From contig NZ_CP052757.1 of assembly GCF_009708005.2 (NCBI RefSeq), positions 4,340,001 to 4,404,000 of the forward strand: a stretch of 64,000 nt of DNA. The letters are read 5' to 3'. Under the pieces are notes generated by a model. That model worked only from the letters and a program-made list of their open reading frames with translations. It did not search any database and was not told the origin of the DNA. The position numbers were made by a program, and so were the translations under genes. The stretch comes from Cellulosimicrobium protaetiae (GTDB lineage Bacteria > Actinomycetota > Actinomycetes > Actinomycetales > Cellulomonadaceae). The stretch's first letter is position 1. Every line of letters starts with the position of its first letter. Below, piece by piece: positions 53,613 through 63,514 of the stretch.

Positions 53613-54859
53613 GCGCCGCCCAGCCCGGGAGCGTGCCCGGCGGCTCCGGCCGCAAGCCCCTGCCCGCGAGCGCGCGCCCCGCGACGCTCGCCGTGCGCGG
53701 CGGGCACCACCGCACGGAGTTCCAGGAGACCTCCGAGGCGCTGTTCCTCACGCAGGGCTACACGTACGACCGCGCCGCCGACGCCGAGGCCGCTTTCAAG
53801 GGCGAGCTCGACCGGTTCGTCTACTCGCGCTACGGCAACCCGACGGTGCACGCGTTCGAGGAGCGCCTGCGTCTGCTCGAGGGCGCAGAGGCCTGCTACG
53901 CGACGGCGTCCGGCATGTCCGCGGTGTTCACGTCGCTCGCCGCGCTCGTGGGTTCCGGGTCGCGGATCGTCGCGGCCCGCGCGCTGTTCGGGTCCAGCAT
54001 CGTCATCTTCGACGAGATCTTCGCCAAGTGGGGCGTGCGGACCGACTACGTCGACGGGCACGTGCTCTCCCAGTGGGAGGAGGCGCTGTCCACGCCGGCG
54101 GACGTCGTGTTCTTCGAGACGCCGTCCAACCCCATGCAGGACATCGTCGACGCGCGGCGCGTGAGCGAGCTCGCGCACGCCGCGGGCGCGGTGGTCGTGC
54201 TCGACAACGTCTTCGCGACGCCGCTGCTCCAGAAGCCGCTCGAGCTCGGCGCGGACGTCGTCGTGTACTCGGCGACCAAGCACATCGACGGCCAGGGCCG
54301 CGTGCTCGGCGGCGCGATCCTCGGGACCGAGGAGTACGTCAACGGTCCCGTGCAGACGTTCATCCGCAACACCGGACCGACCCTCTCGGCGTTCAACGCG
54401 TGGGTGCTGCTCAAGGGCCTGGAGACGCTGCCCGTGCGCGTCGCGGCGCAGAACGCGGCGGCCGCGCAGGTCGCGGAGGCGCTCGAGCAGCTCCCGGGGA
54501 TCGGGCGCGTGCGGTACCCGTTCCTCGCGTCGCACCCGCAGCGCGAGCTCGCGCTGTCGCAGCAGAGCGGCGGCGGAACGGTCGTCACGTTCGACCTCGC
54601 CGTCCCCGAGGGCACCGACCCGGAGACGGCGAAGAAGCGCGCGTTCACGTTCCTCGACGCCCTGCAGGTCGTCGACATCTCGAACAACCTCGGCGACGCC
54701 AAGTCGCTCGTCACCCACCCCGCCACGACGACCCACCGCAAGCTCGGCCCCGAGGGCCGCGCCGCCGTCGGGATCGCGGAGACGACGGTGCGCCTGTCGG
54801 CGGGCCTGGAAGACCCGAGCGACATCATCGAGGACGTCGAACAGGCCCTCAACACCTGA
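53609..54859 (+). CDS. metZ: O-succinylhomoserine sulfhydrylase (MetZ-type)
   Basis: A 416-residue Cys/Met metabolism PLP enzyme that makes homocysteine from O-acyl-homoserine and sulfide. Typical segments: TLAVRGGHHRTEFQETSEALFLTQGYTYDRAADAEAAF, FVYSRYGNPTVHAFEERLRLLEGAEACYATASGMSAVF, VFFETPSNPMQDIVD, VVLDNVFATPLLQKPLELGADVVVYSATKHIDGQGRVLGGAI with the PLP Lys, and HPATTTHRKLGPEGRAAVGI. The QGYTYDRAADAEAAF segment is characteristic of MetZ rather than of MetY or MetB. The ATG at 53609 overlaps the rhodanese stop. Confidence 0.94.
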   Translation: MSAAQPGSVPGGSGRKPLPASARPATLAVRGGHHRTEFQETSEALFLTQGYTYDRAADAEAAFKGELDRFVYSRYGNPTVHAFEERLRLLEGAEACYATASGMSAVFTSLAALVGSGSRIVAARALFGSSIVIFDEIFAKWGVRTDYVDGHVLSQWEEALSTPADVVFFETPSNPMQDIVDARRVSELAHAAGAVVVLDNVFATPLLQKPLELGADVVVYSATKHIDGQGRVLGGAILGTEEYVNGPVQTFIRNTGPTLSAFNAWVLLKGLETLPVRVAAQNAAAAQVAEALEQLPGIGRVRYPFLASHPQRELALSQQSGGGTVVTFDLAVPEGTDPETAKKRAFTFLDALQVVDISNNLGDAKSLVTHPATTTHRKLGPEGRAAVGIAETTVRLSAGLEDPSDIIEDVEQALNT

Positions 54860-54903
54860 CCCCCCTCCCGCTCGACGGCGGCAGGACGCCCTAGCCTGAC
54901 AGC

Positions 54904-55620
54904 GTGACCGCCTACGTCCGCCCGCCGCTCCCGCGTCAGGTCTTCCACGACGACGCCGGCGACCCGTTCGAGTACGGCGGACGGTGGGACCACCTCGACG
55001 GGCCGCCCGAGGACACCTACTCCGTGGACTCCCACCCAGAGCGGTTCGCGCCACTCATCGACGTCGTGGACGCACTTCTCCGGCACCTCGTGACGACGTA
55101 CGCCGTCACGGTCGAGGACGTCCGCCTGCGGAGCGTCGAACTGACGGCGCACACCCCGGGAGCGCCCGCCCACCCCGTGCTGGCGGGGGTGCGCAACGTC
55201 GGTACTGACGCGGTGCGCGCGGTGCGCGCGGTGCGCGTCACCCCGTCGTCCGACGCCGCCGCGCCGCTGACACTCCTCGTCACGGAGTACCCGAGCGTCG
55301 TGGTCCGTGCCGGCGTCCTGCACGAGGACACGTTCCCGTCGTGCGGGTGCGACGCGTGCGACGACACCGCGGAGAGTGCGGCCCAGTCGCTCGAGGACCT
55401 CGTCCTCGGCGTCGCGGAAGGACGGTTCTCGGAGGCCCTCCGCAGGGCGCTCCCGGGTCGGCGCGAGTGGTGGGTCGCGCACCGTCTCGACCTGCCCGAC
55501 GACGGGTACCGGTCCGGCGAGGGCCGCACCCGGCTGCCGGGCGCCGCCGGGCAGCAGGCACGACGACGCCTCGCCGCTGTCCCAGGCGGCCGGTGGCGGC
55601 CCTGGCCCGTCTCTGCCTGA
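54904..55620 (+). CDS. DUF6226-like conserved actinobacterial protein
   Basis: A 238-residue soluble protein. The N-terminus (YVRPPLPRQVFHDDAGDPFEYGGRWD, then YSVDSHPERFAPLIDVVDALLRHL) and the Cys pair in FPSCGCDACDDTAESAAQSLEDLVLGVAEGRF are those I associate with the DUF6226 family in actinobacteria. The CGCDAC motif could bind a metal. Function unknown. The GTG start at 54904 lies 44 bases after the metZ stop, on the same strand. A very long hairpin overlaps its stop codon. Confidence 0.8.
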   Translation: MTAYVRPPLPRQVFHDDAGDPFEYGGRWDHLDGPPEDTYSVDSHPERFAPLIDVVDALLRHLVTTYAVTVEDVRLRSVELTAHTPGAPAHPVLAGVRNVGTDAVRAVRAVRVTPSSDAAAPLTLLVTEYPSVVVRAGVLHEDTFPSCGCDACDDTAESAAQSLEDLVLGVAEGRFSEALRRALPGRREWWVAHRLDLPDDGYRSGEGRTRLPGAAGQQARRRLAAVPGGRWRPWPVSA

Positions 55621-55694
55621 CACCCGCCGACCTGGTGTCGTGGGCCTGTTCGGACCTTCGCAGGGCCACGACACCAGGTCGGCGGGCGTCAGGC
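55615..55694. terminator. Very long hairpin (29-bp stem, one mismatch)
   Basis: Left arm 55615-55643 and right arm 55666-55694 differ from perfect complementarity at one position, and inner bases can extend the stem. The left arm includes the stop codon of the DUF6226-like gene. It lies between convergent genes, so it probably ends both transcripts. Confidence 0.78.
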
Positions 55695-55741
55695 GCAGGG
55701 TCGACACGGCGTGGTCGGGCGAGGCGTGGACCGGACGCGCC

Positions 55742-56230
55742 TCAGCCGATGCTGCCGCCCAGGACGACGACGTCCGTCCGGCGACCCCCCGACCGTGCGA
55801 CGTGCGCCCGGACGGCGTCCAGCTCGTGGGGCAGCAGCACGAAGGTCGTCGACGTCCCGGTGTCGTTCACGTCCCAGAGCAGCTGCCAGCGCTCGTCGAA
55901 CCCCGATCCGCAGATCGTGTACGGAGCGATCGCGAGCGCCAGCCCGAGCTCATGGTCGTCGCGCGGGTCGAGGTCGAGCGAGATCGAGGGCTCCCTCCCG
56001 AGACGCGTCGCGAGACGGCTGCGCCGGGCATGCCGGAGCTCGTCCAGCTCCTGCACGGCCTCGACCGCGTCGGGAGGCCACGGACCGTCCGAGTACACGT
56101 CGACCTGGAGCGTGGTGAGCCGGTCACGCACCGCCAGGAGCGCACCTCGGCACGCGGCCGCGACGGCGCCCGGGGCCGCGCCGTCGCCGATCGCGCACAG
56201 GACGCCGCCCGACCTCGTCGCTCTCGTCAT
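55742..56230 (-). CDS. Hypothetical protein
   Basis: A 162-residue soluble protein with no recognised family. It contains RLTTLQVDVYSDGPWPPDAVEAVQELDELRHARRSRLATRLGREPSISLDLDPRDDHELGLALAIAPYTICGSGFDERW, then FVLLPHELDAVRAHVARSG. The ATG at 56230 follows GGAGGGTGT. It is divergent from the recC-recB-recD operon. Codon use with strong third-position G/C supports it being coding. Confidence 0.65.
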   Translation of the reverse strand: MTRATRSGGVLCAIGDGAAPGAVAAACRGALLAVRDRLTTLQVDVYSDGPWPPDAVEAVQELDELRHARRSRLATRLGREPSISLDLDPRDDHELGLALAIAPYTICGSGFDERWQLLWDVNDTGTSTTFVLLPHELDAVRAHVARSGGRRTDVVVLGGSIG

Positions 56231-56414
56231 ACACCCTCCGTCCGCGGCCACCCGGACCTGGCCCACCTGGGTCGCGGTGCCGACACCGTAGTCCCCGGTG
56301 GGCTCTGTGGACGACGGTTCGACGGTGTGGGACGCACCTCGTAGATTCCTCGTAGCGCTCGGTCACCGGCCCGGCGCGAGACCACGCCCGACCACCACCG
56401 ACAGGGGTCCGCTG

Positions 56415-59400
56415 TTGCTGCACGTGCACCGCTCCGAGCGTGCCGAGGCGCTCGTGGCGCCGCTCGCCGCCGTGCTCGCCGAGGCGCCTGAAGACCCGTT
56501 CACGCCGGACGTCGTGGCGGTCCCGACGCGCGGTGTCGAGCGGTGGCTCGCGCAGCGGCTCTCGCACCACCTGGGCGCGGGCGAGACGTCGGGCATCTGC
56601 GCGAACGTGGACTTCCGCGGGCCGCGCCGGATCGTGGAGCAGGTCGTCGCGGACCTCACCGACCTCGATCCCGACGACGACCCCTGGCGGCCCGAGCGGC
56701 TCGCCTGGTCGGTGCTCGAGGTGCTCGACACGCACCTCGCCGAGCCGTGGGCGGCGCCGCTCGCGCGGTACGTCGGCGACCCGGGCGACGAGGTGCGCCG
56801 GGGCCGGCGGCTGACGCTCGCGCGCCGGCTCGCGGACCTGCTCGTCGACTACGCGCGCCAGCGCCCCGAGGTCGTGCTCGCGTGGTCGGCCGCGGCCCCG
56901 GTCGCGGACCGGGCCGGGGAGCCGGGCGGTACCCCGGACGATCTCGCGTGGCAGCCCGAGCTGTGGCGCCGCCTCGTCGACCGCGTCCCGGCCACCGACC
57001 CGGCGCGTCGTGTCGAGGAGGCCGTCGCGGCGCTGCGCGCGGACCCGGCCGCCGTCGACCTCCCGCCGCGGTTGTCCGTGTTCGGACCGACGCGGCTCCC
57101 GGAGGACGAGCTGCGGGTCCTTCGCGCCCTCGCCGAGCACCGCGACGTCCACCTGTGGCTCGTGCACCCGTCGCCCGCGCTGTGGGAGAAGGTCGCGGCC
57201 CGCGACGGCGACCCCGCCCCGGCCGTCGACGCCACCGGGGACGGGAGCGGCGGGCACGACGACACGGAGGGCGCGCCCACCCGGCGCCGCGCCGACCTGC
57301 CGACGCCGGCCCGCCACCCGTTCCTCGCGTCGACCGGTCGCGACGCGGTCGAACTGCAGCTCTGCCTCGCCGGTGGCGGGCCCACGAGCGAGAAGCACCA
57401 TGCGTCCGCGCCGACGCCGCCGACCCTGCTCGGGGCGCTCCAGTCCGCGCTGCGGGCCGACGAGCCCGACGGCGCGCACGTCCTCGACCCCGGCGACCGG
57501 TCGGTCCAGGTGCTCGCGTGCCACGGCCGGAGCCGCCAGGTCGAGGTTCTGCGGGAGACGCTCGTCGGCCTCTTCTCCGCCGACCCGACGCTCCAGGCGC
57601 GCGACGTCATCGTGCTGTGCCCGGACGTCGAGACGTTCGCGCCCCTCGTCACCGCGACGTTCGGCGCCGTCCCCGAGCTCGGCGAGGACGCGCACCCCGG
57701 CCAGCGGCTGCGCGTGAGCCTCGCCGACCGCGGCGCCGGGACGACGAACCCCGTGCTCGCGCTGCTCGCGACGCTGCTCCGCCTCGCCGACGGCCGCGTC
57801 ACGGCATCGGAGGTGCTCGACCTCGCGGCGAGCGCACCGGTGCGCCGCCGGTTCCGGTTCTCCGACGACGACGTCGACCGCCTGCGCCAGTGGGCCGTCG
57901 AGGCGGGCGTGCACTGGGGCGAGGACGGCACGCGCCGGGCACGGTTCGGGATCGACGGTCACGTGCGCCAGGGCACGTGGGACGCGGCGCTCGACCGGCT
58001 CCTGCTGGGCGCGGCGATGGCCGACGAGGACGCGAGGTTCGTCGGGCCGGCGCTGCCGCTCGACGACGTCGGCTCGACGGACGTAGACCTCGCGGGCCGG
58101 CTCGCGGAGCTCGTCGCACGCCTCACGGAGATCCTCCGCGGCCTCGACGGGGTGCACCCGCTCGCGCACTGGCTCGACTCGCTCGACCGCGCGCTCACGC
58201 TGCTCGCCGAGGCGCCGCCCACGGAGGCGTGGCAGATCGGGTCCGCGCGCCGCGTGCTGGGCGACGTCCGTGGCGCGGGCGCGGCGCACGGCGGGGTCGC
58301 GCTGCGGCTCGCGGACGTGCGCGCGCTGCTCGACGACCGCCTCGCGGGGCGACCGACCCGCGCCGGGTTCCGCACGGGCGCGCTCACGGTCTGCTCGCTC
58401 GAGCCGATGCGCTCGGTACCGCACCGGGTCGTGTGCCTGCTGGGTCTCGACGACGGCGTCTTCCCCCGCACCGCCGCGCCCGCGGGCGACGACCTGCTCG
58501 CACGGCACCCGGAGATCGGCGAGCGCGACGCGCGCAGCGAGGACCGGCAGATCTTCCTCGACGCCGTCGCGGCGGCGGGCGACCACCTCGTCGTCGTGCA
58601 CACCGGTGCCGACGAGCGCACGGGTGCCGCGCGCCCGCCCGCCGTCCCCGTCGCCGAGCTCCTCGACGCGCTCGACCGCACGGCGACGACCGTCGACGGC
58701 CGCCCCGTGCGCGAGCACGTCGTCGTGCGGCACCCGCTCCAGACCGTGGACGACCGCAACTTCACGCCCGGCGCGCTGGGCGTGCCCGGTCCGTTCAGCC
58801 ACGACGGCGCCGCGCTCGGCGGCGCACGGCAGGCGCGTGAGAAGCGTCAGCCGGTCGGGGCTCTCGTCGGCGCGCCGCTGTCCCTGCCGGCCGACGCCGC
58901 GAGCGACCCGACCGGGGGCGGCGTGCTGGCCGCGACGGCGGGGGGCCACGCCGACGTCGAGCTCGACGACCTGGTCCGCCTGCTGGAGAACGCGCCCCGC
59001 TGGTTCGCCCAGCACACGCTCGACGTCGGCCTCGTGCTGGAGGAGGACGACGTCGAGGACCGCCTCCCGCTCGCGCTCAGCGGCCTCGCGGGCTGGGGCG
59101 TGGGCGACCGCGTGCTGCGGGCCGCGCTGGCCGGCGTCGACCCGAACCGGGCGATGCAGGCCGAGTGGCGTCGCGGCCAGGTGCCGCCGCGCGAGCTGGG
59201 GAGATCGGCGCTGCAGGAGGTTGTCCGCTGCGTCGGGCCGCTGCGCGTCGCCGCGGTGGAGGCCGCGCGCGAGGCGGACCTCGCCGCAGGCCGTCCCGTG
59301 AGCCAGGACGTGCTGAGCTCGGCCGAGACGGTCGACGTCCGCGCCACGCTCCCCGACGGCCGCGCGCTCGTCGGGAGCGTGCCGGGCGTGCACGGCGCGC

Positions 59401-59921
59401 GGGTCGTGCGCACCGAGTACTCGCGCCTCGGCCCCAAGCACCGGCTGCGTGCCTGGGTGCAGGCGCTCGCCCTCACGGCGAGCGACCCGGGGCGCCCGTG
59501 GGACGCCGTCGCGATCGGTCGCTCGCCCCGGGGTCCCGGCGTCGCGTGGTCCACCCTCACCCCGCCGGACCGCGACACGGCGGCCGCGGTCCTCGCCGAC
59601 CTCGTGGCGCTGCGCGACGAGGCGGCGCGCGAGCCGCTGCCGCTGCTCCCCGAGGTGTCGCTGCGCTACACGGAGGAGCGGCGCTCGAGCGACGCGCGCG
59701 ACGCCCTGATGCGCGCGGGCTGGGCGTGGAACAAGGGCTTCGAGCGCAAGGACCCGTACGTCGTCCTCGCGTGGGGCCAGGACCCGGCCCTCCCCGACGT
59801 CGCGGGGCTCGCCACCACGGCCGACCTGGGCCGCTTCCCCGACGACCCGACCCGTCTCGGTGCGCTCGCGCGCCGCGTGTGGGAGCCCCTGCTGGAGAAC
59901 GAGCTGCGAGGTGCCCGGTGA
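56415..59921 (+). CDS. recC: Exodeoxyribonuclease V subunit gamma (RecC)
   Basis: A RecC protein of about 1168 residues. The conserved N-terminus LHVHRSERAEALVAPLAAVLAEAP begins at the TTG at 56415; GTG at 56298 would add 39 residues without homology. Further landmarks: VVAVPTRGVERWLAQRLSHHLG, ANVDFRGPRRIVEQVV, PPRLSVFGPTRLPEDELRVLRALAEHRDVHLWLVHPSP, VLACHGRSRQVEVLRETLVGLF and LTVCSLEPMRSVPHRVVCLLGLDDGVFPR. RecC holds the unwound strand and scans for Chi. The stop overlaps the recB start (GTGA). The TTG is an inference; the start is the least certain part. Confidence 0.92.
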   Translation: MLHVHRSERAEALVAPLAAVLAEAPEDPFTPDVVAVPTRGVERWLAQRLSHHLGAGETSGICANVDFRGPRRIVEQVVADLTDLDPDDDPWRPERLAWSVLEVLDTHLAEPWAAPLARYVGDPGDEVRRGRRLTLARRLADLLVDYARQRPEVVLAWSAAAPVADRAGEPGGTPDDLAWQPELWRRLVDRVPATDPARRVEEAVAALRADPAAVDLPPRLSVFGPTRLPEDELRVLRALAEHRDVHLWLVHPSPALWEKVAARDGDPAPAVDATGDGSGGHDDTEGAPTRRRADLPTPARHPFLASTGRDAVELQLCLAGGGPTSEKHHASAPTPPTLLGALQSALRADEPDGAHVLDPGDRSVQVLACHGRSRQVEVLRETLVGLFSADPTLQARDVIVLCPDVETFAPLVTATFGAVPELGEDAHPGQRLRVSLADRGAGTTNPVLALLATLLRLADGRVTASEVLDLAASAPVRRRFRFSDDDVDRLRQWAVEAGVHWGEDGTRRARFGIDGHVRQGTWDAALDRLLLGAAMADEDARFVGPALPLDDVGSTDVDLAGRLAELVARLTEILRGLDGVHPLAHWLDSLDRALTLLAEAPPTEAWQIGSARRVLGDVRGAGAAHGGVALRLADVRALLDDRLAGRPTRAGFRTGALTVCSLEPMRSVPHRVVCLLGLDDGVFPRTAAPAGDDLLARHPEIGERDARSEDRQIFLDAVAAAGDHLVVVHTGADERTGAARPPAVPVAELLDALDRTATTVDGRPVREHVVVRHPLQTVDDRNFTPGALGVPGPFSHDGAALGGARQAREKRQPVGALVGAPLSLPADAASDPTGGGVLAATAGGHADVELDDLVRLLENAPRWFAQHTLDVGLVLEEDDVEDRLPLALSGLAGWGVGDRVLRAALAGVDPNRAMQAEWRRGQVPPRELGRSALQEVVRCVGPLRVAAVEAAREADLAAGRPVSQDVLSSAETVDVRATLPDGRALVGSVPGVHGARVVRTEYSRLGPKHRLRAWVQALALTASDPGRPWDAVAIGRSPRGPGVAWSTLTPPDRDTAAAVLADLVALRDEAAREPLPLLPEVSLRYTEERRSSDARDALMRAGWAWNKGFERKDPYVVLAWGQDPALPDVAGLATTADLGRFPDDPTRLGALARRVWEPLLENELRGAR

Positions 59922-62900
59922 ACGGCGCGACGTCCCGGACCACGACCGACCGCACCGCCACGCCCGCGGGCGCACCGGGAACGCCTCGGCGCTTCGACCC
60001 GTTCGGTGACCTGCCCAGCGGGACGGTCGTGCTCGAGGCGAGCGCCGGCACCGGCAAGACCCACACGATCGCGACCCTCACGACCCGCTACGTCGCCGAG
60101 GGCGTGGCGGCGCTGCCGGAGGTCATGCTCGTGACCTTCGGCCGCGCCGCGACGTCGGAGCTGCGCGACCGCGTGCGCGAGCGCCTCGTCGCGACCGAGC
60201 GCGCGCTGCGCGGGCCCCACCCCGCGGACGACCCGGAGCCCCTCGTCGCGTTCCTCGCCGCGGTCGACGCAGACGAGCTCGACCGTCGCCGCGAGCGCCT
60301 GCGCGTCGCGCTGTCCCAGCTCGACGCGGCGACCATCACGACGACGCACGGCTTCTGCCAGCAGATGCTCACCGCACTGGGTACGGCGGCCGACGTCGAC
60401 CTCGCGACGAGCTTCCTGCCCGACGTCGCGGACCTCGTCGAGGAGGTCACCGACGACCTGTACGTGCGGCGGTTCGCGGACGAGCCCGAGCCGATCCTCT
60501 CGCCGCGCGACGTGCGCGACGTCGCGCGCGCGGCGGTGAGCGACCACGGGGCGGTGGTCGCGCCGTCGGACGCGGCCGAGGGCTCGGTGGGCGCGGCACG
60601 CTACGAGGCCGCGGTCGCGGCCCGCCGCGAGGTCGAGGCGCGCAAGCGCGCGATGCACCTGCTCGACTACGACGACCTGCTCGTGCTCCTGCGCCGCGCG
60701 CTCACGGACCCCGAGCACGGCGCGACGGCGGCGGAACGGGTCCGGTCGCGGTTCCGCATCGTCATGGTGGACGAGTTCCAGGACACCGACCCCGAGCAGT
60801 GGGAGATCCTGCGGACGGCGTTCCACGGGCACCGCACGCTGGTGCTCATCGGTGACCCCAAGCAGGCGATCTACGCGTTCCGCGGCGCGGACGTCGTGAC
60901 GTACCTGCGCGCCGTCGAGGACGCCGCGGACACGGCGACGCTCAGCACGAGCTGGCGCAGCGACGGGCCGCTGCTCGCGGGCCTGCACGCGCTCCTCGGC
61001 GAGACGGCGCTCGGTGACCCGCGCATCGTCGTGCGCCCGGTCGACGCAGCCCACCCCGAGCCGCGCTTCTCCGGCGGTGCGCCGGTGCGGCTGCGGCAGG
61101 TCACGCGACGCGCCTACCGGCTCGGGGGGTCGTCCGCGCCGTCGGCCCCGGACGCGCGCGGCCTGCTGGCCCAGGACGTCGCGGCAGACATCGCCGGGCG
61201 GCTGGGGACCGCCGACGGCGGCGGTGACCGCGTGCGCGACGACGGGCCTGGCGCGGTGGGCGGCGAGGAAGTCAGCACCGCGGGCGCGGGACGCTGGCGG
61301 CCGCTGGAGCCGCGCGACGTCGCGGTCCTGACCCGGACGAACGCCCAGGCCGAGGCGGTGCGCTCGGCGCTCGTCGCGCTGGGCGTCCCGGCGGTGGTGT
61401 CGGGGCCGTCGAGCGTGTTCGGCTCGGCCGCCGCCCAGGACTGGCTCACGCTGCTCGCGGCGCTGGAGCAGCCGGGCCTGCACCGCCGCGCGACCGCGCT
61501 CGCTCTCACCCCCTTCGTCGGCTGGGACGCGCAGCGGCTCGCGACCGCCGACGACGCCGACCACGACGAGCTCGGCGACACCGTCCGGGCGTGGGCGCGA
61601 CTGCTCGCGGACCGAGGCGTGGCCGCAGTCGCGGAGGTCGCGGCCCGGCGGGGGGCCACGGCGCGGGTCATGGCCCGGGACGACGGCGAGCGCTACCTCA
61701 CCGACCTGCGCCACGTCACGCAGACGCTCCACGAGGCCGCCCAGACCGAGGGCCTCGGCACGGCGGCGCTCACGGCGTGGCTGCGCGCCCGGATCGCGGA
61801 GGTCGGCACCGTGTTCACCGACGAGCGCACCCGCCGCCTCGAGACGGACGCCGCGGCCGTGCAGGTCGTCACCGTGCACGCGGCGAAGGGCCTGGAGTTC
61901 GGCGTCGTGTACGTCCCGTTCGGCTGGGAGCGGTTCGAGTCGGACGACCAGGAGCTGTTCGCGTTCCACGACGACCACGGCCGGCGCGTCCTGCACCTCG
62001 GCGGGATCGGCTCCCCCGGGTTCGTGGACGCCAAGGCGCGCTGGCGTGACGAGGAGCTGGGCGAGGACCTGCGCCTCCTGTACGTGGCGCTCACGCGGGC
62101 CCGGCACCAGGTCGTCGTGCACTGGACGCCGACCAAGCGCAGCACCGGTTCCGGACCGCTCACACGGCTGTTGCTCGCGGATCGGATGCTCGGTGGCGAG
62201 CCCGGCCGCCACGCCCGGCCCGACGCGATGCGCGACGACGCCGTCCGGTCCGCGTTCGAGGCGGTCGCCGCGCGCTCGGGGGGCACGGTCGTCGTCGAGC
62301 AGGTCGAGAGCAGGCCGAAGGGCGTGCGCTGGTCGCCCGGGACCCGGACGGCGACAGCCCTCGGTCTCGCGACCACCGCGCACCTGCCGGACCGCGAGTG
62401 GCGGCGCGCCTCGTACTCGGCGCTCACGGCCGCCGCCCACCACGGGCCCGTCGGCGGGATCGAGAGCGAACCCGAGGACCCGGGCGTCCAGGACGAGCCG
62501 GAAGGGACGCCGGACGACGACGGGACCGGCACCGCCCCGGCCGCAGCGCCTTCCACCGAACCTGCTGCTCGCCCCGGTGCCGACGTCCCCTCCCCCTACG
62601 AGGGGCAGCCGGGCGGCACCGCGTTCGGCACGCTGGTGCACGAGATCCTCGAGTACGTCGACACTGCCGCCGCCGACCTCGACGCCGAGGTGCGCGCGCG
62701 GTGCGCGCAGGCGGCGACCGTCCGCGTGCCCGGCGTGGAACCGATCTCGCTCGCCGTGGCGCTCGGCCTGTCGCTGCGCACCCCGCTCGGGCCGATCGCG
62801 GGCGGTCTCACTCTCGCCGACGTCGACCCGCGCGACCGGCTGCCCGAGCTCGAGTTCGAGCTCCCGCTCGCGGGCGGCGACGAGACCGAGGGCGTCCGGC

Positions 62901-63514
62901 CCTCGACGCTGCGCGACCTCGCCGAGCTCCTGCGCGCCCACCTGCCCGCCGACGACCCGTTCGCCCGGTACCCCGACCTGCTCGCGGCGCTGGCCGAGGA
63001 GGCAGGGAACGGCACCGGGGCGGGCGGCGGAGCGAGCACGGCGTCGGGTGGCGGGGCCGGGACCGGCGGGGTCCCGCTGCGCGGGTACCTGACCGGCTCG
63101 ATCGACGCGGTGCTGCGCGTGCCCGCCGCGGGACCGGACGGCCGTCCCGACCCCGACGGCCGCCGCCGGTACCTCGTCGTCGACTACAAGACGAACCGTG
63201 TCGGCCCGCCCGGCGTCCCGCTCGCCGTCGGCGACTACCACCCGGACGCGACCCGCGACGCGATGCTCGCCTCGCACTATCCCCTGCAGCTCGTGCTCTA
63301 CCTCGTCGCGCTCCACCGGTACCTGCGCTGGCGCGTGCGCGACTACGACCCCGACAGCGACCTCGCGGGCGGCGCCTACCTGTTCGTGCGCGGCATGGCC
63401 GGCCCGGACACCCCGACCGGTCCCGACGGCGCCCCGTACGGCGTCGTCGCGTGGACGCCCCCGCCGGGGCTCGTCGTCGCCCTGTCCGCCCTGCTCGACG
63501 GAGGTCGCGCATGA
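59918..63514 (+). CDS. recB: Exodeoxyribonuclease V subunit beta (RecB helicase-nuclease)
   Basis: A 1198-residue UvrD-type helicase with nuclease. Walker A LEASAGTGKTHTI at residues 39-51, motif Ia VMLVTFGRAATSELRDRVR, motif II MVDEFQDTDPEQWEIL near 284, motif III LIGDPKQAIYAFRGADV near 312, motif V VVTVHAAKGLEFGVVYVPFGW near 650 and LRLLYVALTRARHQVVV. The C-terminal RecB nuclease has GTAFGTLVHEILEYV (about 900), the Asp in GSIDAVLR and YLVVDYKTNR (about 1085-1094). All nuclease residues are present, so the enzyme should process double-strand ends. Confidence 0.95.
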   Translation: MNGATSRTTTDRTATPAGAPGTPRRFDPFGDLPSGTVVLEASAGTGKTHTIATLTTRYVAEGVAALPEVMLVTFGRAATSELRDRVRERLVATERALRGPHPADDPEPLVAFLAAVDADELDRRRERLRVALSQLDAATITTTHGFCQQMLTALGTAADVDLATSFLPDVADLVEEVTDDLYVRRFADEPEPILSPRDVRDVARAAVSDHGAVVAPSDAAEGSVGAARYEAAVAARREVEARKRAMHLLDYDDLLVLLRRALTDPEHGATAAERVRSRFRIVMVDEFQDTDPEQWEILRTAFHGHRTLVLIGDPKQAIYAFRGADVVTYLRAVEDAADTATLSTSWRSDGPLLAGLHALLGETALGDPRIVVRPVDAAHPEPRFSGGAPVRLRQVTRRAYRLGGSSAPSAPDARGLLAQDVAADIAGRLGTADGGGDRVRDDGPGAVGGEEVSTAGAGRWRPLEPRDVAVLTRTNAQAEAVRSALVALGVPAVVSGPSSVFGSAAAQDWLTLLAALEQPGLHRRATALALTPFVGWDAQRLATADDADHDELGDTVRAWARLLADRGVAAVAEVAARRGATARVMARDDGERYLTDLRHVTQTLHEAAQTEGLGTAALTAWLRARIAEVGTVFTDERTRRLETDAAAVQVVTVHAAKGLEFGVVYVPFGWERFESDDQELFAFHDDHGRRVLHLGGIGSPGFVDAKARWRDEELGEDLRLLYVALTRARHQVVVHWTPTKRSTGSGPLTRLLLADRMLGGEPGRHARPDAMRDDAVRSAFEAVAARSGGTVVVEQVESRPKGVRWSPGTRTATALGLATTAHLPDREWRRASYSALTAAAHHGPVGGIESEPEDPGVQDEPEGTPDDDGTGTAPAAAPSTEPAARPGADVPSPYEGQPGGTAFGTLVHEILEYVDTAAADLDAEVRARCAQAATVRVPGVEPISLAVALGLSLRTPLGPIAGGLTLADVDPRDRLPELEFELPLAGGDETEGVRPSTLRDLAELLRAHLPADDPFARYPDLLAALAEEAGNGTGAGGGASTASGGGAGTGGVPLRGYLTGSIDAVLRVPAAGPDGRPDPDGRRRYLVVDYKTNRVGPPGVPLAVGDYHPDATRDAMLASHYPLQLVLYLVALHRYLRWRVRDYDPDSDLAGGAYLFVRGMAGPDTPTGPDGAPYGVVAWTPPPGLVVALSALLDGGRA

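Noticed and set aside
53609-54859. Cystathionine gamma-synthase or gamma-lyase
   Set aside because: Sequence segments such as QGYTYDRAADAEAAF and the rhodanese/SAM leader context favour MetZ-type sulfhydrylase.
56124-59975. 1283-codon open frame on the minus strand across recC
   Set aside because: Low-complexity Arg/Glu/Ala sequence typical of antisense frames at high GC; recC on the plus strand has full family homology.
59666-63316. 1216-codon open frame on the minus strand across recB
   Set aside because: Same reason: shadow of a real gene with helicase and nuclease motifs.
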